This document shows positions 40,428 to 50,273 of a DNA stretch of 64,000 bases, one piece after another. The translations under genes and the position numbers were made by a program. The stretch is from Candidatus Scalindua arabica. GTDB lineage: Bacteria; Planctomycetota; Brocadiia; Brocadiales; Scalinduaceae. Position 1 is the first letter of the stretch. Every line of letters starts with the position of its first letter. The notes below the pieces were generated by a model that saw nothing but the letters and a program-made list of their open reading frames with translations, was not told the origin of the DNA and did not search any database. The stretch lies in the NCBI GenBank assembly GCA_018263435.1, contig JAANXD010000073.1:1-64000 (forward strand), given 5' to 3'.

Positions 40428-42593
40428 ATGGCGTCAACAGATTTATCAATCGGATTAAGCGGACTACTGGCCGCACAACGTGCCCTGCAAACCATAGGAC
40501 ACAATATTACCAACGCAAATACTCCCGGATACACCAGGCAGGTAGTTTCACTTATTGCAAGTAACCCGGACACATCTTCAGCCGGCCCTATCGGTGCCGG
40601 TGTATCAATACAACAAATACAGAGAATTAAAGACGACCTACTGGATTCTCAAATAAGCAACTCCACATCTTTATTTGGTAGTGCAGAAGTACAAAATGAC
40701 ATCCTTCGAAATTTAGAATCCATATTTAATGAACTGTCTGATACCAGCTTAAATAGCAGGTTAGATGACTTTTTCAGCAGTATACAGCAATTATCCACAG
40801 ATCCCGAGCTTACCAGTACACGATTTCAGCTATTACAAGACTCTTTGAACCTGGCCAATAATGGCTTTAATTCCCTGGACGAACAATTTACAAACCTGAA
40901 AATAGATATCAGCAACAGGATAGAAACAAAGGTATCCGAGTTAAACAGTATAACAAGTGAAATTGCTCTCCTGAACAAGAGAATAGACGAGATCGAGTCA
41001 AGCAGCATCACTGCTAATGCAAATGACATGTTGGACAGAAGAGATTATCTCTTAACGAAACTAAGCAAACTGGCAAACACCAAAGTAATAACCAATAGTA
41101 CCGACAGTTCTGTTGATGTCCTGCTTGGCGGCACCTTGGTCGTAATCGGACACCGTTCGGAACCGCTTGTTACAACACTTGTCGGAGAGGGAGTCACCAA
41201 AATACAGGGAGTAGATACAAACAACATGACAAGTGGTGAGTTAAAGGGACTGTTGAACATGCAGAATACAACGATCCCTAAATATATGAGTGATTTGGAT
41301 ACACTGGCTGCCAGTCTTATCAAAGAAATAAACAATGTCCACAGTGAGGGTGTTGGATTAAGCGGAGGTTTCACCTCTTTAACCAGTACAAATGCAGTCA
41401 ACAGCGCTACAGACTCACTGACTAGCACAGGACTTCCATTTGCACCTACGGTTAATACATATTCAACAGGTACAATAACGAGTAATGGATCTACAGTCAC
41501 TGGAGTAGGTACTGCATTTACAAGCAATGTAAAAGCTAATGATTGGATTAAACTCGACGATTCAAATTGGTACAAAGTAGTATCTGTTGATAGTGATACC
41601 CAGTTGACTTTTGATGGAACATACACCGATGCAGATGCTATATCTACCAACATAACAGACGGCAGTTTGTACGTAACCGTTACAGATGATACCACAGGTG
41701 CAATTACAAAGACCAGCTTACGCATCGCTACAGACGAAACACTTACTACGCTGACAGCAAAGCTTGATGGTATTGCAAACCTCAATGCAAGTGTCAGCAA
41801 CAATCTTTTAACCATCACCTCAGATACCGGTTATAAATATAGTTTTACAAAAAAATTGGACACTGATCCCGGCAGTATAGGGGCTTCCACAGTCACACTT
41901 TCAGGAAATTATAGCGGTAATGATAAAGATATTTACACGCTGAATGTACAGAACGCCGGTACCGGCACTATTGGAACCGGTTCGGCCGTGATAACGGTAA
42001 CCGATGCGTCAGGAGTCGTTGTAGCAAGCCTGGATGTTGGATCATCATATAATGCCGGTGATACTTTGCAGATAGCTGATGGTGTATCCGTAAGCTTTGG
42101 AAGTGGTGCAGTAGTTGTGAATCAGAAACTGGCGTTTGACGTCACTAATGACCCTGATACCAGCGACGTGCTCACGTCTTTAGGCATAAACACATTTTTC
42201 ACAGGGAATGATGCTTCATCTATTGATGTAGCACGGTATATCAAGAATGACGTAACACGAATAGCTGCTGCTACCACCGCCTCACAGGGTGACAACACAA
42301 ACGCGCTCAGGATGCTCAATTTACAAAACAGTGCATCTACAAATAATTCAACCTTCAGTGATTTCCTGCATAGTTCCGTAGCTCAATTGGGTGTTGAAGC
42401 AGCAGAAAAAGCCAGTGAGAAAGAGAGTTATAATCTGTTACTTACTAACTTAGAGAATCGCCGACAGGAAATAGCCGGAGTATCTATAGAAGAAGAGATG
42501 ATAAATACCATCAGGTTCCAACAGGCCTTTCAGGCTTCAGCAAGATTTGTCTCTGTCGTAAGTGAGATGAGCAAGATCCTGATGCAAATATAA
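40428..42593 (+). CDS. flgK: flagellar hook-associated protein 1 FlgK
   Basis: GLSGLLAAQRALQTIGHNITNANTPGYTRQ; C-terminal EEEMINTIRFQQAFQASARFVSVVSEM. Confidence 0.95.
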   Translation: MASTDLSIGLSGLLAAQRALQTIGHNITNANTPGYTRQVVSLIASNPDTSSAGPIGAGVSIQQIQRIKDDLLDSQISNSTSLFGSAEVQNDILRNLESIFNELSDTSLNSRLDDFFSSIQQLSTDPELTSTRFQLLQDSLNLANNGFNSLDEQFTNLKIDISNRIETKVSELNSITSEIALLNKRIDEIESSSITANANDMLDRRDYLLTKLSKLANTKVITNSTDSSVDVLLGGTLVVIGHRSEPLVTTLVGEGVTKIQGVDTNNMTSGELKGLLNMQNTTIPKYMSDLDTLAASLIKEINNVHSEGVGLSGGFTSLTSTNAVNSATDSLTSTGLPFAPTVNTYSTGTITSNGSTVTGVGTAFTSNVKANDWIKLDDSNWYKVVSVDSDTQLTFDGTYTDADAISTNITDGSLYVTVTDDTTGAITKTSLRIATDETLTTLTAKLDGIANLNASVSNNLLTITSDTGYKYSFTKKLDTDPGSIGASTVTLSGNYSGNDKDIYTLNVQNAGTGTIGTGSAVITVTDASGVVVASLDVGSSYNAGDTLQIADGVSVSFGSGAVVVNQKLAFDVTNDPDTSDVLTSLGINTFFTGNDASSIDVARYIKNDVTRIAAATTASQGDNTNALRMLNLQNSASTNNSTFSDFLHSSVAQLGVEAAEKASEKESYNLLLTNLENRRQEIAGVSIEEEMINTIRFQQAFQASARFVSVVSEMSKILMQI

Positions 42594-42611
42594 TAAAAGG
42601 AGTGTTTAAAT

Positions 42612-43514
42612 ATGACTACCAGAGTAAACCTTGAAACCGTCATAAATTCTACAATCTATAATGTTCAACGGAGCACGTCTAACCTTAGTAAACTCCAGGA
42701 ACAGATTTCAACCGGAAAGAAAGTTAACCGCCCTTCAGATGCGCCTGCAGGTGCAAGGCAGATACTGAGCCTCCGATCAGAAGCACGCAAGCTTGACCAA
42801 TATGCCTCAAATGTTAAGACGGCAACACAATCATTAAATTTTAACGCTTCAACTCTACAGGGCACTGCAAATATATTGCAGAGGATACAAGAACTGACAA
42901 TGCAGGGAATCAACTCTACGACTGATGCTGACGGAAGAAAGGCAATTGCATCCGAGATAAACGAACTCGCAGAATCAGTATTGCAGAGTGCGAATTCCAC
43001 ACGACAGGGCCGTTACATTTTTGCAGGCACAAAAACAAAGACCGTACCATTTGAGGCAACACGCAACACAAACGGAGAGATATCCGCTGTTACCTATAAG
43101 GGAAATCTCGAAAAAATAGAATACCAGGTAGGTGTAAGCGCCACTGCACAAGTTAACCAGGCTGGCAAAGAAGTCTTTATTGACAATAAGCTCTTTAGTG
43201 CAATCATCAAAATACGAGATGACTTTGCAACCGGAACGGCTGTAACGGCACAAAGTGAATTAGACAATCTAAAGAGTGCACAGACTACCGTGCTGAACAC
43301 AGTAGCAAAAGCAGGAGGCATTGCCAACACCCTGGAACTTACCGATAACAAGATTACGGATGTAAAACTTTCGCTCAATGAAATGTTAGCAACAACCGAA
43401 AGCGCTGATATAACCGAACTGGTTCTAAAGCTTAAAGAACAGGAGAATATCTACCAGGCATCACTGGCTTCCGGTTCTGTAATATTTAATACATCCATAC
43501 TGAACTATTTATAG
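42612..43514 (+). CDS. flgL: flagellar hook-associated protein 3 FlgL
   Basis: RVNLETVINSTIYNVQRSTSNLSKLQEQISTGKKVNRPSDAPAGA. Confidence 0.93.
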   Translation: MTTRVNLETVINSTIYNVQRSTSNLSKLQEQISTGKKVNRPSDAPAGARQILSLRSEARKLDQYASNVKTATQSLNFNASTLQGTANILQRIQELTMQGINSTTDADGRKAIASEINELAESVLQSANSTRQGRYIFAGTKTKTVPFEATRNTNGEISAVTYKGNLEKIEYQVGVSATAQVNQAGKEVFIDNKLFSAIIKIRDDFATGTAVTAQSELDNLKSAQTTVLNTVAKAGGIANTLELTDNKITDVKLSLNEMLATTESADITELVLKLKEQENIYQASLASGSVIFNTSILNYL

Positions 43515-43639
43515 ATATCTTTACTTTACCTCTATCTTAATTAGGGCAAGAGAGAGGATTAAATTTTACAACATTTTTTAAAGGTGTAGATTTCGGTGGA
43601 AGATGGTAATTAAGAGCATCTATCTATTGAGGTCTACTG

Positions 43640-44080
43640 TTGAGAGACATGTTATTAAAAACACATTTGTTTGGTGAAATTAATGTTGAAGAAGAGGAAG
43701 TTATCAACTTCACAAAGCCTATTTTAGGTTTTGACGATTGTACGCAATATGTCCTGGTGGAGAAAGAATCTATATTCCCCACATTCTGGCTGCAATCTGT
43801 CAACAATCCCGGGCTGGCATTCCCAGTTGTATCTCCGTTCTCTGTTAACGAAGATTATTCTATCAAACTACAGAACCATGATCTTGACGATATTCGACTG
43901 AAGGATATTAATGATATTCTTGTTATGACACTCATGGTTGTACCACAGGTCTTGTCATCAATCAGGACGAATTTACGCGCCCCGATTATTTATAATCCTG
44001 TAAATAAGGTAGCAAAACAACTTGTTCTATACGACGATAAGTATCCGGTACATTACTACATAATGGATAATACAAATTAA
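43640..44080 (+). CDS. fliW: flagellar assembly factor FliW
   Basis: GEINVEEEEVINFTKPILGFDD...NLRAPIIYNPVNKVAKQLVL; ATG alternative at 43649. Confidence 0.92.
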   Translation: MRDMLLKTHLFGEINVEEEEVINFTKPILGFDDCTQYVLVEKESIFPTFWLQSVNNPGLAFPVVSPFSVNEDYSIKLQNHDLDDIRLKDINDILVMTLMVVPQVLSSIRTNLRAPIIYNPVNKVAKQLVLYDDKYPVHYYIMDNTN

Positions 44081-44118
44081 TTTGAAGATACTCAGGCATA
44101 TAACCAGGAAGGTGACAA

Positions 44119-44412
44119 ATGCTCATACTATCAAGGAAGTTAGGCGAAAGCATAATAATTGGAGAAAATGTACAACTATCTGTTGTCGAGATTAATAAAA
44201 ACAATATTAAAATAGGTATAAATGCTCCAAAAGACGTGACTATATACAGAGAGGAAGTGTTTAAGAAAATTAAAGAAGAAAACAAGATGGCGTCTACCTC
44301 CGGTCTTGTTGATCTTGCCGACACTTCTAACGCTACAAAACAAGAAGTTGCAACAAAATCTCTTCTTTCCAAATCTTTCCGGCAAAACCAGCCTTATATC
44401 ATATTACATTAA
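44119..44412 (+). CDS. csrA: translational regulator CsrA
   Basis: MLILSRKLGESIIIGENVQLSVVEINKNNIKIGINAPKDVTIYREEVF. Confidence 0.95.
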   Translation: MLILSRKLGESIIIGENVQLSVVEINKNNIKIGINAPKDVTIYREEVFKKIKEENKMASTSGLVDLADTSNATKQEVATKSLLSKSFRQNQPYIILH

Positions 44413-44679
44413 ATACCGCTTGAGGCTTCTCTTCTTAAATGTTGCTAACCCCTGGTAGTTATTTCTATAAATCAGCTCTTGTCTTCTAACTTCTTAATGA
44501 CATACCAAAGAAAACTTTTCCTGCCTATATGTTGAAAATCTATGCAAAATAATTTATTCGCAAATGAGGAAAAAAACATTGTGGACATTTCTTTAACGCT
44601 ACATACATAAGCCTCTGATTTACAGGTGCTTAGCAAGATGTTTTCTTGAATATATTAAATCATATAAATATAAGTTGTT

Positions 44680-44698
44680 TTAGGCATGGTTTTAGCGA
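44680..44698 (+). promoter_or_regulatory. sigma-54 promoter-like site upstream of transglutaminase-like gene
   Basis: TTAGGCATGGTTTTAGCGA; GG-N10-GC. Confidence 0.6.
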
Positions 44699-44903
44699 CT
44701 ACATAAAACAAAGTAATCAAATATTTTCAGCTTTTTTGATAAATGTTAACTCAGGTTGTTCCGATAATAATATAAAGCTTAATGTAATTATCTGGCCATG
44801 AACATTGATTTATAAAAGATCACGTTCAGTTGCTTTACAAACTTAAAGATATGCATGGAATCTAACACAATTTGGAAGTTTATGTTTTTTAAAGGATATT
44901 GTC

Positions 44904-45974
44904 ATGAAGGCAAGAAATATCCCAATAATTACTGGACTAGTTTGTGCTTCCATAATGATGGAAATGGTTAACACGCCTGTACCTATTCGGGCAGGTCTGT
45001 CATTTGCCATTGACAATGATTTGCCAGTCAGTCGGGCTGGTTCTATCGTTCCCACGCTCCAGCGTGGGAATGAGTTTGGCTATAAACCTGTGCTGGATGA
45101 GTGCCCGGATATTAAAGTAGGGGCGTATTGTCGTACCGAAGGCAGATTCGCTGTGGCGAACAATACGCCCGTACCATATGATAACACTTTATATAAGGAG
45201 TGGTGCGAAAGTACATTTAAACACGGTAGCCATATATACGAAGCTTATAGGGACATAGCCTTCAACATTAAATACACTCCAGAATCAGCTAAAACGGATT
45301 TCTGGCAGACGCCTTTTGAAACCACTGAGTCCGGAAATGGTGATTGTGAAGACGCAGTCTTTCTTTTCTTCTCACACCTCCTCCCAGATCAGGAGAATGC
45401 CGAGATTGTCTGGGGATGGGTAATCGACAGAACAATTGGAGCTGCAAAAGCACACGTATGGTATCAACTGAAAGACAAAGAGGGACAATTATATGTAGTC
45501 GAAGGTTTTTCCAATGACTGGGACGGTATAATACCAATGGAAATTATTAAGCAGACCGAATCCAGAAAACCAATATTTACATTGTCACACTTAGAAGCAA
45601 GCAGGCTTGACGGCATGATTTCAAAACCTGACAGCTGGGAGATATACCAATTATTAGCCGACTTACATGGGTCTACGGATTTCATCACACCTGAGCCTGA
45701 CGACAAAAGTGGCCCAGAAAGGAGATATACCCGGCGCCACCTCAATACTGGATTTATCGGACATCAAGGTATGTCACACACATTTAATACGACATGGGAA
45801 TCTTCAGTCAGTGACAGGATGGCTGCGATTATGAGCAAGGAAATCTCAAAGATATTTAAGAAACTTCACGTACTATTTACCAGATACGATGGCCAAAAAG
45901 AAGCTTATACATCAAGCTTACAAGTTACCTCTAAATATAGCCATTCTAAAAAGAACCTGAATTGTAGACGATAG
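44904..45974 (+). CDS. secreted transglutaminase-like cysteine peptidase (BTLCP-like), repeat-containing N-terminal linker
   Basis: GDCEDAVFLFFSHLL ... AKAHVWYQLKDKEGQLYVVEGFSNDW (Cys-His-Asp type). Confidence 0.65.
   Translation: MKARNIPIITGLVCASIMMEMVNTPVPIRAGLSFAIDNDLPVSRAGSIVPTLQRGNEFGYKPVLDECPDIKVGAYCRTEGRFAVANNTPVPYDNTLYKEWCESTFKHGSHIYEAYRDIAFNIKYTPESAKTDFWQTPFETTESGNGDCEDAVFLFFSHLLPDQENAEIVWGWVIDRTIGAAKAHVWYQLKDKEGQLYVVEGFSNDWDGIIPMEIIKQTESRKPIFTLSHLEASRLDGMISKPDSWEIYQLLADLHGSTDFITPEPDDKSGPERRYTRRHLNTGFIGHQGMSHTFNTTWESSVSDRMAAIMSKEISKIFKKLHVLFTRYDGQKEAYTSSLQVTSKYSHSKKNLNCRR
45049..45070. repeat. perfect palindrome inside the transglutaminase-like ORF
   Basis: TTCCCACGCT-CC-AGCGTGGGAA. 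Confidence 0.9.
45117..45174. repeat. inverted repeat inside the transglutaminase-like ORF
   Basis: GTAGGGGCGTATTG ... CAATACGCCCGTAC (10-bp perfect core, 13/14 overall). Confidence 0.85.
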
Positions 45975-45985
45975 TTGAATAAGAT

Positions 45986-47701
45986 ATGACAAATATTGCA
46001 GTTGTTGGATCAGGATACTGGGGAAAGAATCTAGTTCGCAACTTTAATGAATTAGGAACTCTTCATACTGTTTGCGAAACCAATCCAGAAACGCTTTTAC
46101 AATTTCAGGAGAAATATCCAGAAGTGGAGTTTCAGAGTTCATTGCATCTGGTACTCCAAAACCCGTCGATAGATGCTGTGGTTATTGCCACACCGGCAGA
46201 GACTCATTTCGAAATGGCCAGGATGGCCCTGCTCGCCAACAAGCACGTTTTTGTAGAGAAACCACTGGCATTATTTGCAAGTGAAGCAGAAGAGCTTAAT
46301 AAGTTGGCCATTCGCCAAAATCTCATATTAATGGTAGGGCACATCCTGCTTTATCACCCTGCAATTATAAAACTAAAAGAGATTATCAACTCCGGTGAAT
46401 TGGGAAAAATCAACTACATATATTCTAACCGATTAAATCTGGGGAAGATTCGCAACGAAGAAAACATCCTGTGGAGTTTCGCCCCGCACGACATATCGGC
46501 CATTGTTTATTTGTTGGATGAGATGCCTTCTCAGGTTATTGCTCAGGGTGGTAATTATTTAAACCACAATATTGCTGATGTAACAAACACTAGCCTCTCG
46601 TTCAAGAGCGGCGTCAGAGGACATATATTTGTCAGCTGGCTTCATCCTAACAAAGAACAAAAGCTGATAATCATGGGTGACAATAAAATGGCTGTGTTTG
46701 ATGATACAGCAACGGAAGGCAAATTGCAGATCCACGACAAAGGGGTTGACTGGATCAACCGGCAGCCTGTCCCACGTAGAAATGGATCTTCTATAGTTCC
46801 TATTGATTCTTGTGAGCCACTTAAAGCCGAGTGTCAGCATTTTCTCGAATGTATTAAAACAGGTTCAACGCCCAGAACAGATGGTGTTAACGGAATTAAT
46901 GTACTGAAGATTCTAAACGCCTGCCAGGATTCGCTGGAACATAACAGTACCGTTGTCCGGCTTAACGGAAATGATCATACTGAAACTTTCTTTGCCCATG
47001 AAACAGCCGTAGTAGATTCCCCATGCAATATAGGAAATGGAACAAAAATATGGCACTTCAGCCACATAATGCCAAAGGCTGATATAGGGAACAACTGCAA
47101 CATTGGACAAAACGTATCAATCGCATCAGACGTCGCTATAGGCAACAATGTAAAGATACAGAACAACGTCTCCGTGTACTCAGGTGTGATCCTTGAAGAC
47201 GATGTATTCTGCGGCCCCTCCATGGTCTTTACAAATGTTATTAACCCCCGGAGCCATATTTCACGAAAGAACGAGTACAGGCTTACACGTGTCAAGAAAG
47301 GCGCTACCATAGGAGCCAATGCCACTATCGTCTGCGGAAACACCATAGGCAGCCATTCCTTTATTGGAGCAGGCGCCGTAGTTACAAAAGATGTCCCAGA
47401 CCATGCATTAGTATTAGGAAATCCTGCAAGGATTGCAGGCTGGGTGTGCGAGTGCGGCAATCAACTGGATTTCCAGGACGACATTGCTGCCTGCGATAGC
47501 TGCAGTAAACAATACAAGAAGGTCGAAGGTGGGATTAAGTGCCTTGAATGTAATTGCGGTAAGAATCTCGACCAATATAATGACTCTAACACTCACAGTG
47601 ACTGTAAAAAACAAACCAGCGACAAACTCAAAGAGAGTATTAAACCGCTTGAAAAGGAATTGACTCTAACGCAAGAAGCATTTTTCTGCCCAACATCCTG
47701 A
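45986..47701 (+). CDS. Gfo/Idh/MocA oxidoreductase fused to left-handed beta-helix acetyltransferase (WlbA-WlbB type) with C-terminal Zn-ribbon
   Basis: IAVVGSGYWGKNLVRNF, VEKPLAL; hexapeptide repeats IGNNCNIGQNVSIASDVAIGNNVKIQNNVSVYSGV; CECG...CDSC...CLEC. Confidence 0.92.
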   Translation: MTNIAVVGSGYWGKNLVRNFNELGTLHTVCETNPETLLQFQEKYPEVEFQSSLHLVLQNPSIDAVVIATPAETHFEMARMALLANKHVFVEKPLALFASEAEELNKLAIRQNLILMVGHILLYHPAIIKLKEIINSGELGKINYIYSNRLNLGKIRNEENILWSFAPHDISAIVYLLDEMPSQVIAQGGNYLNHNIADVTNTSLSFKSGVRGHIFVSWLHPNKEQKLIIMGDNKMAVFDDTATEGKLQIHDKGVDWINRQPVPRRNGSSIVPIDSCEPLKAECQHFLECIKTGSTPRTDGVNGINVLKILNACQDSLEHNSTVVRLNGNDHTETFFAHETAVVDSPCNIGNGTKIWHFSHIMPKADIGNNCNIGQNVSIASDVAIGNNVKIQNNVSVYSGVILEDDVFCGPSMVFTNVINPRSHISRKNEYRLTRVKKGATIGANATIVCGNTIGSHSFIGAGAVVTKDVPDHALVLGNPARIAGWVCECGNQLDFQDDIAACDSCSKQYKKVEGGIKCLECNCGKNLDQYNDSNTHSDCKKQTSDKLKESIKPLEKELTLTQEAFFCPTS

Positions 47702-47772
47702 TGCATGCAAGAGACAAGAAGCAAGAAACTTGTAACTCACAACCCGCTACCGAATCCCTTAATTCTTCCCTG

Positions 47773-47976
47773 CCCGCCAGTATGCAGACTGTGTCACAAT
47801 AGCAAAAACTCCCAATTTGTCATCTGAACTTGTCGCCTGAGGACGACCCTGTGGGCCAGCTCACAGATCCGACTCAGTCGGGTTTCAGGATCTAATGTTC
47901 ACAACGACTTAGCAACTTAAGAGTTCCCGAAATGAATTCGGGATGACAATTATGACACAGCCTGCTGCCAGGCGGG
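47773..47976. repeat. MITE-like element with imperfect 28-bp terminal inverted repeats
   Basis: left CCCGCCAGTATGCAGACTGTGTCACAAT; right (reverse complement) CCCGCCTGGCAGCAGGCTGTGTCATAAT. Confidence 0.7.
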
Positions 47977-48308
47977 AATTCTTAGATCCTTAAATTCCAT
48001 TCTCTTTTCACTTCATGTTAATTCGCCTTTTACTCGCCCTCGGCGCTGTTTGTCCGGGGGGGGATTCCTTGTTCAACATACGTTATTCGCTTTTTGTCTT
48101 TTAACCTACATTCTTGCTTCTTGCCTCAGTGCCTTTGTAGCAACTATACGCTCAAAAGTGTCGAAATATTATACAATACCTGTGCAAGTATAAGAGAAAG
48201 TAGAAGCAATTCCTCAGATTGTCAGTATAATCTAAAAACTAAGTACTTTCACATCTGCCACTTACAACACATCAATTTAATGTCTGAATTTTGTAAATAA
48301 TTACCTCT

Positions 48309-48327
48309 TTAGGCATAAGTTTAGCAA
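48309..48327 (+). promoter_or_regulatory. sigma-54 promoter upstream of TPR-glycosyltransferase
   Basis: TTTAGGCATAAGTTTAGCAAT; GG-N10-GC. Confidence 0.7.
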
Positions 48328-48354
48328 TATAATTATCGATTAATAAAATGTCTT

Positions 48355-48479
48355 TAAATTGAGCGATTTTGTAGCCGCAACCTTGAGGTTGCGTAACTTG
48401 CGTGAACCCATCAAATGATGAGAAACGCAGGCTAAAGCCTTCGGCTACAATGGCATATAATATAAAATCGCTCAATTTA
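48355..48479. repeat. nested palindromic leader element, copy 1
   Basis: ends TAAATTGAGCGATTTT/AAAATCGCTCAATTTA; inner GTAGCCG/CGGCTAC and CGCAACC-TTGA-GGTTGCG. Confidence 0.9.
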
Positions 48480-48541
48480 GGTTTAACAGAAAAGGCTTAA
48501 ACACAGCAGAAATGCTTCAACAATAACAGGAATGAGGTTAT

Positions 48542-50146
48542 ATGAATACCATAGAAAACAATTTAAAAGCCGGCGAATTTCTTTTTGCTGATGGCAGGAT
48601 TGACGAGGCAGAGGAGTTTTTTTTGTCAGTAATTGAAAATGACAAAAACAACAAAAACGCATATAACAACCTCGGGGTTGTCGCCATTCAAAAGGAGGAT
48701 GTAAAGAGTGCTATTGAATATTTTACCAAATCCTTAGAGATAGACCCTTTTTACAAAGATGCCATTTTTAATTATGCCAATTTACTCAAAACACTCAATC
48801 AATTACATATAGCAGTTCCTCTCTTAGAAAAGATAGCAGAAATCAATCCAGATGACGAAGAAATTCGCCGGCTTTTAAAAGATGTGTCAGGCCCACAGCG
48901 TGACTTTGTCAATAAAGCTGAAGCTGCAAATTCTGATAAAGTTATTCACACCTCTCCCTGTAAAGAGAATCAAACAAAGGATAAGGATGTACTGTCAGGT
49001 GAAGAAATACTCCATGCCCCATCAGAAATAGCCGAAAACATGTCGAGAATTACCAAATTGAAAAAGGTGGGCAACGATGAATCAATCTTCCTGAAACACG
49101 TACCACCAGAGCTGATCAAATACAAGAGAGGAATGAATATCTGTGTCTATGCAGATTTTAACATAGCCGGAAACCTGACAATGCTAATGCATCTCATCAA
49201 CAAGTATACCATTCATAAGGCAAGATGTATTATCGTTTTTGATGATTACATAAGTTATGACAGAGATGTCGTTTTGAAATCCTCACCGGCTGATAAAAAT
49301 GTTGATCCGGTTACAGTAACAGAGGCGGAACAGATTGTGTCCCAGGCTGATTTTTTTCATATAGGCCGACAACCTTTAAATTTCGGAAAAGTAGATTTTA
49401 ATAAAACACTGAATAAAAATAACTGTGTTATCCAATACTTTGGTACTGAATACCGTGATAATGGATCCCAATTTTACAAGATGCATATGCAAACAGGGAT
49501 ACGCGGTATAAGTTGGTGGGATTGGACCATGCTTAACCATGGATTATTATTTTATCATATAGACCACATGCTTGACCTGGAAACGATACGCCCTCCGATA
49601 TCCAGGCCCATGGATGTTGTCAAGATATGTCATTCACCAACAAATAGAGCTTTCAAAAATACTGATTTATTCCTGCAGGTAATGCAAAGAATACAGAAAA
49701 AGCACAAGAACGTTGAACTGATTCTCCTGGAAGGATTAAGTAATTCCGAATGTCTCCGCAGAAAGCAGGAGGCTCACATTCTTTTTGACCAGATCAGCGT
49801 GGGCATGTATGCATTGAGTGCAATAGAGTCTCTAGCCATGGAACAGGTAGTCTTGTGTAGTTTAAGTAATTTCGGCATGAGTTTCTGTCCGGATTCACCT
49901 GTAGTACCGGTTCATCGGGAGAACCTTTATGAGGTCTTAGATGATCTGGTAACTCATCCGGAAAAGATTGTCCGGCTGGGTAAGCGGGGCAGGGAGTATG
50001 TGAGACGGAAACACTCACCTGAAAAAGCGATTGTACAGTATACCTATCTTTGGGACTTAATTGTAAACGGGCTTCGTTTGGTAGACCAGCATCAGGATTT
50101 GTTTATAAAGGACAGTTTCGCGAACAAAGAACTATTAGGCTCTTAA
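48542..50146 (+). CDS. N-terminal TPR + GT4-like glycosyltransferase
   Basis: AYNNLGVVAIQKEDVKSAIEYFTKSLEIDPFYKDAIFNYANLL; C-terminal GT-B-like VGMYALSAIESLAMEQVVLCSLS. Confidence 0.75.
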   Translation: MNTIENNLKAGEFLFADGRIDEAEEFFLSVIENDKNNKNAYNNLGVVAIQKEDVKSAIEYFTKSLEIDPFYKDAIFNYANLLKTLNQLHIAVPLLEKIAEINPDDEEIRRLLKDVSGPQRDFVNKAEAANSDKVIHTSPCKENQTKDKDVLSGEEILHAPSEIAENMSRITKLKKVGNDESIFLKHVPPELIKYKRGMNICVYADFNIAGNLTMLMHLINKYTIHKARCIIVFDDYISYDRDVVLKSSPADKNVDPVTVTEAEQIVSQADFFHIGRQPLNFGKVDFNKTLNKNNCVIQYFGTEYRDNGSQFYKMHMQTGIRGISWWDWTMLNHGLLFYHIDHMLDLETIRPPISRPMDVVKICHSPTNRAFKNTDLFLQVMQRIQKKHKNVELILLEGLSNSECLRRKQEAHILFDQISVGMYALSAIESLAMEQVVLCSLSNFGMSFCPDSPVVPVHRENLYEVLDDLVTHPEKIVRLGKRGREYVRRKHSPEKAIVQYTYLWDLIVNGLRLVDQHQDLFIKDSFANKELLGS

Positions 50147-50164
50147 CAAAAATATTTTGATCAA

Positions 50165-50250
50165 TTTTGGCAAAAATTTAAGAATTTAGGAATTGAAGAA
50201 TTCAGGAATTCCTTAATCCCTCAATTCCTCAATATTATAATTCCGACTCG
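50165..50250. repeat. AT-rich palindrome
   Basis: aggaattgaagaattcaggaattccttaatccctcaattcct. Confidence 0.6.
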
Positions 50251-50273
50251 TTCGGGTTAGGACCTTCAATTGT

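Noticed and set aside
43640-44412. fliW-csrA pair as a novel system
   Set aside because: FliW-CsrA control of flagellin translation is well described; the arrangement is ordinary.
48272-48475. ORF 48272-48475 on the minus strand
   Set aside because: It is produced by reading through the palindromic leader element; no protein-like features.
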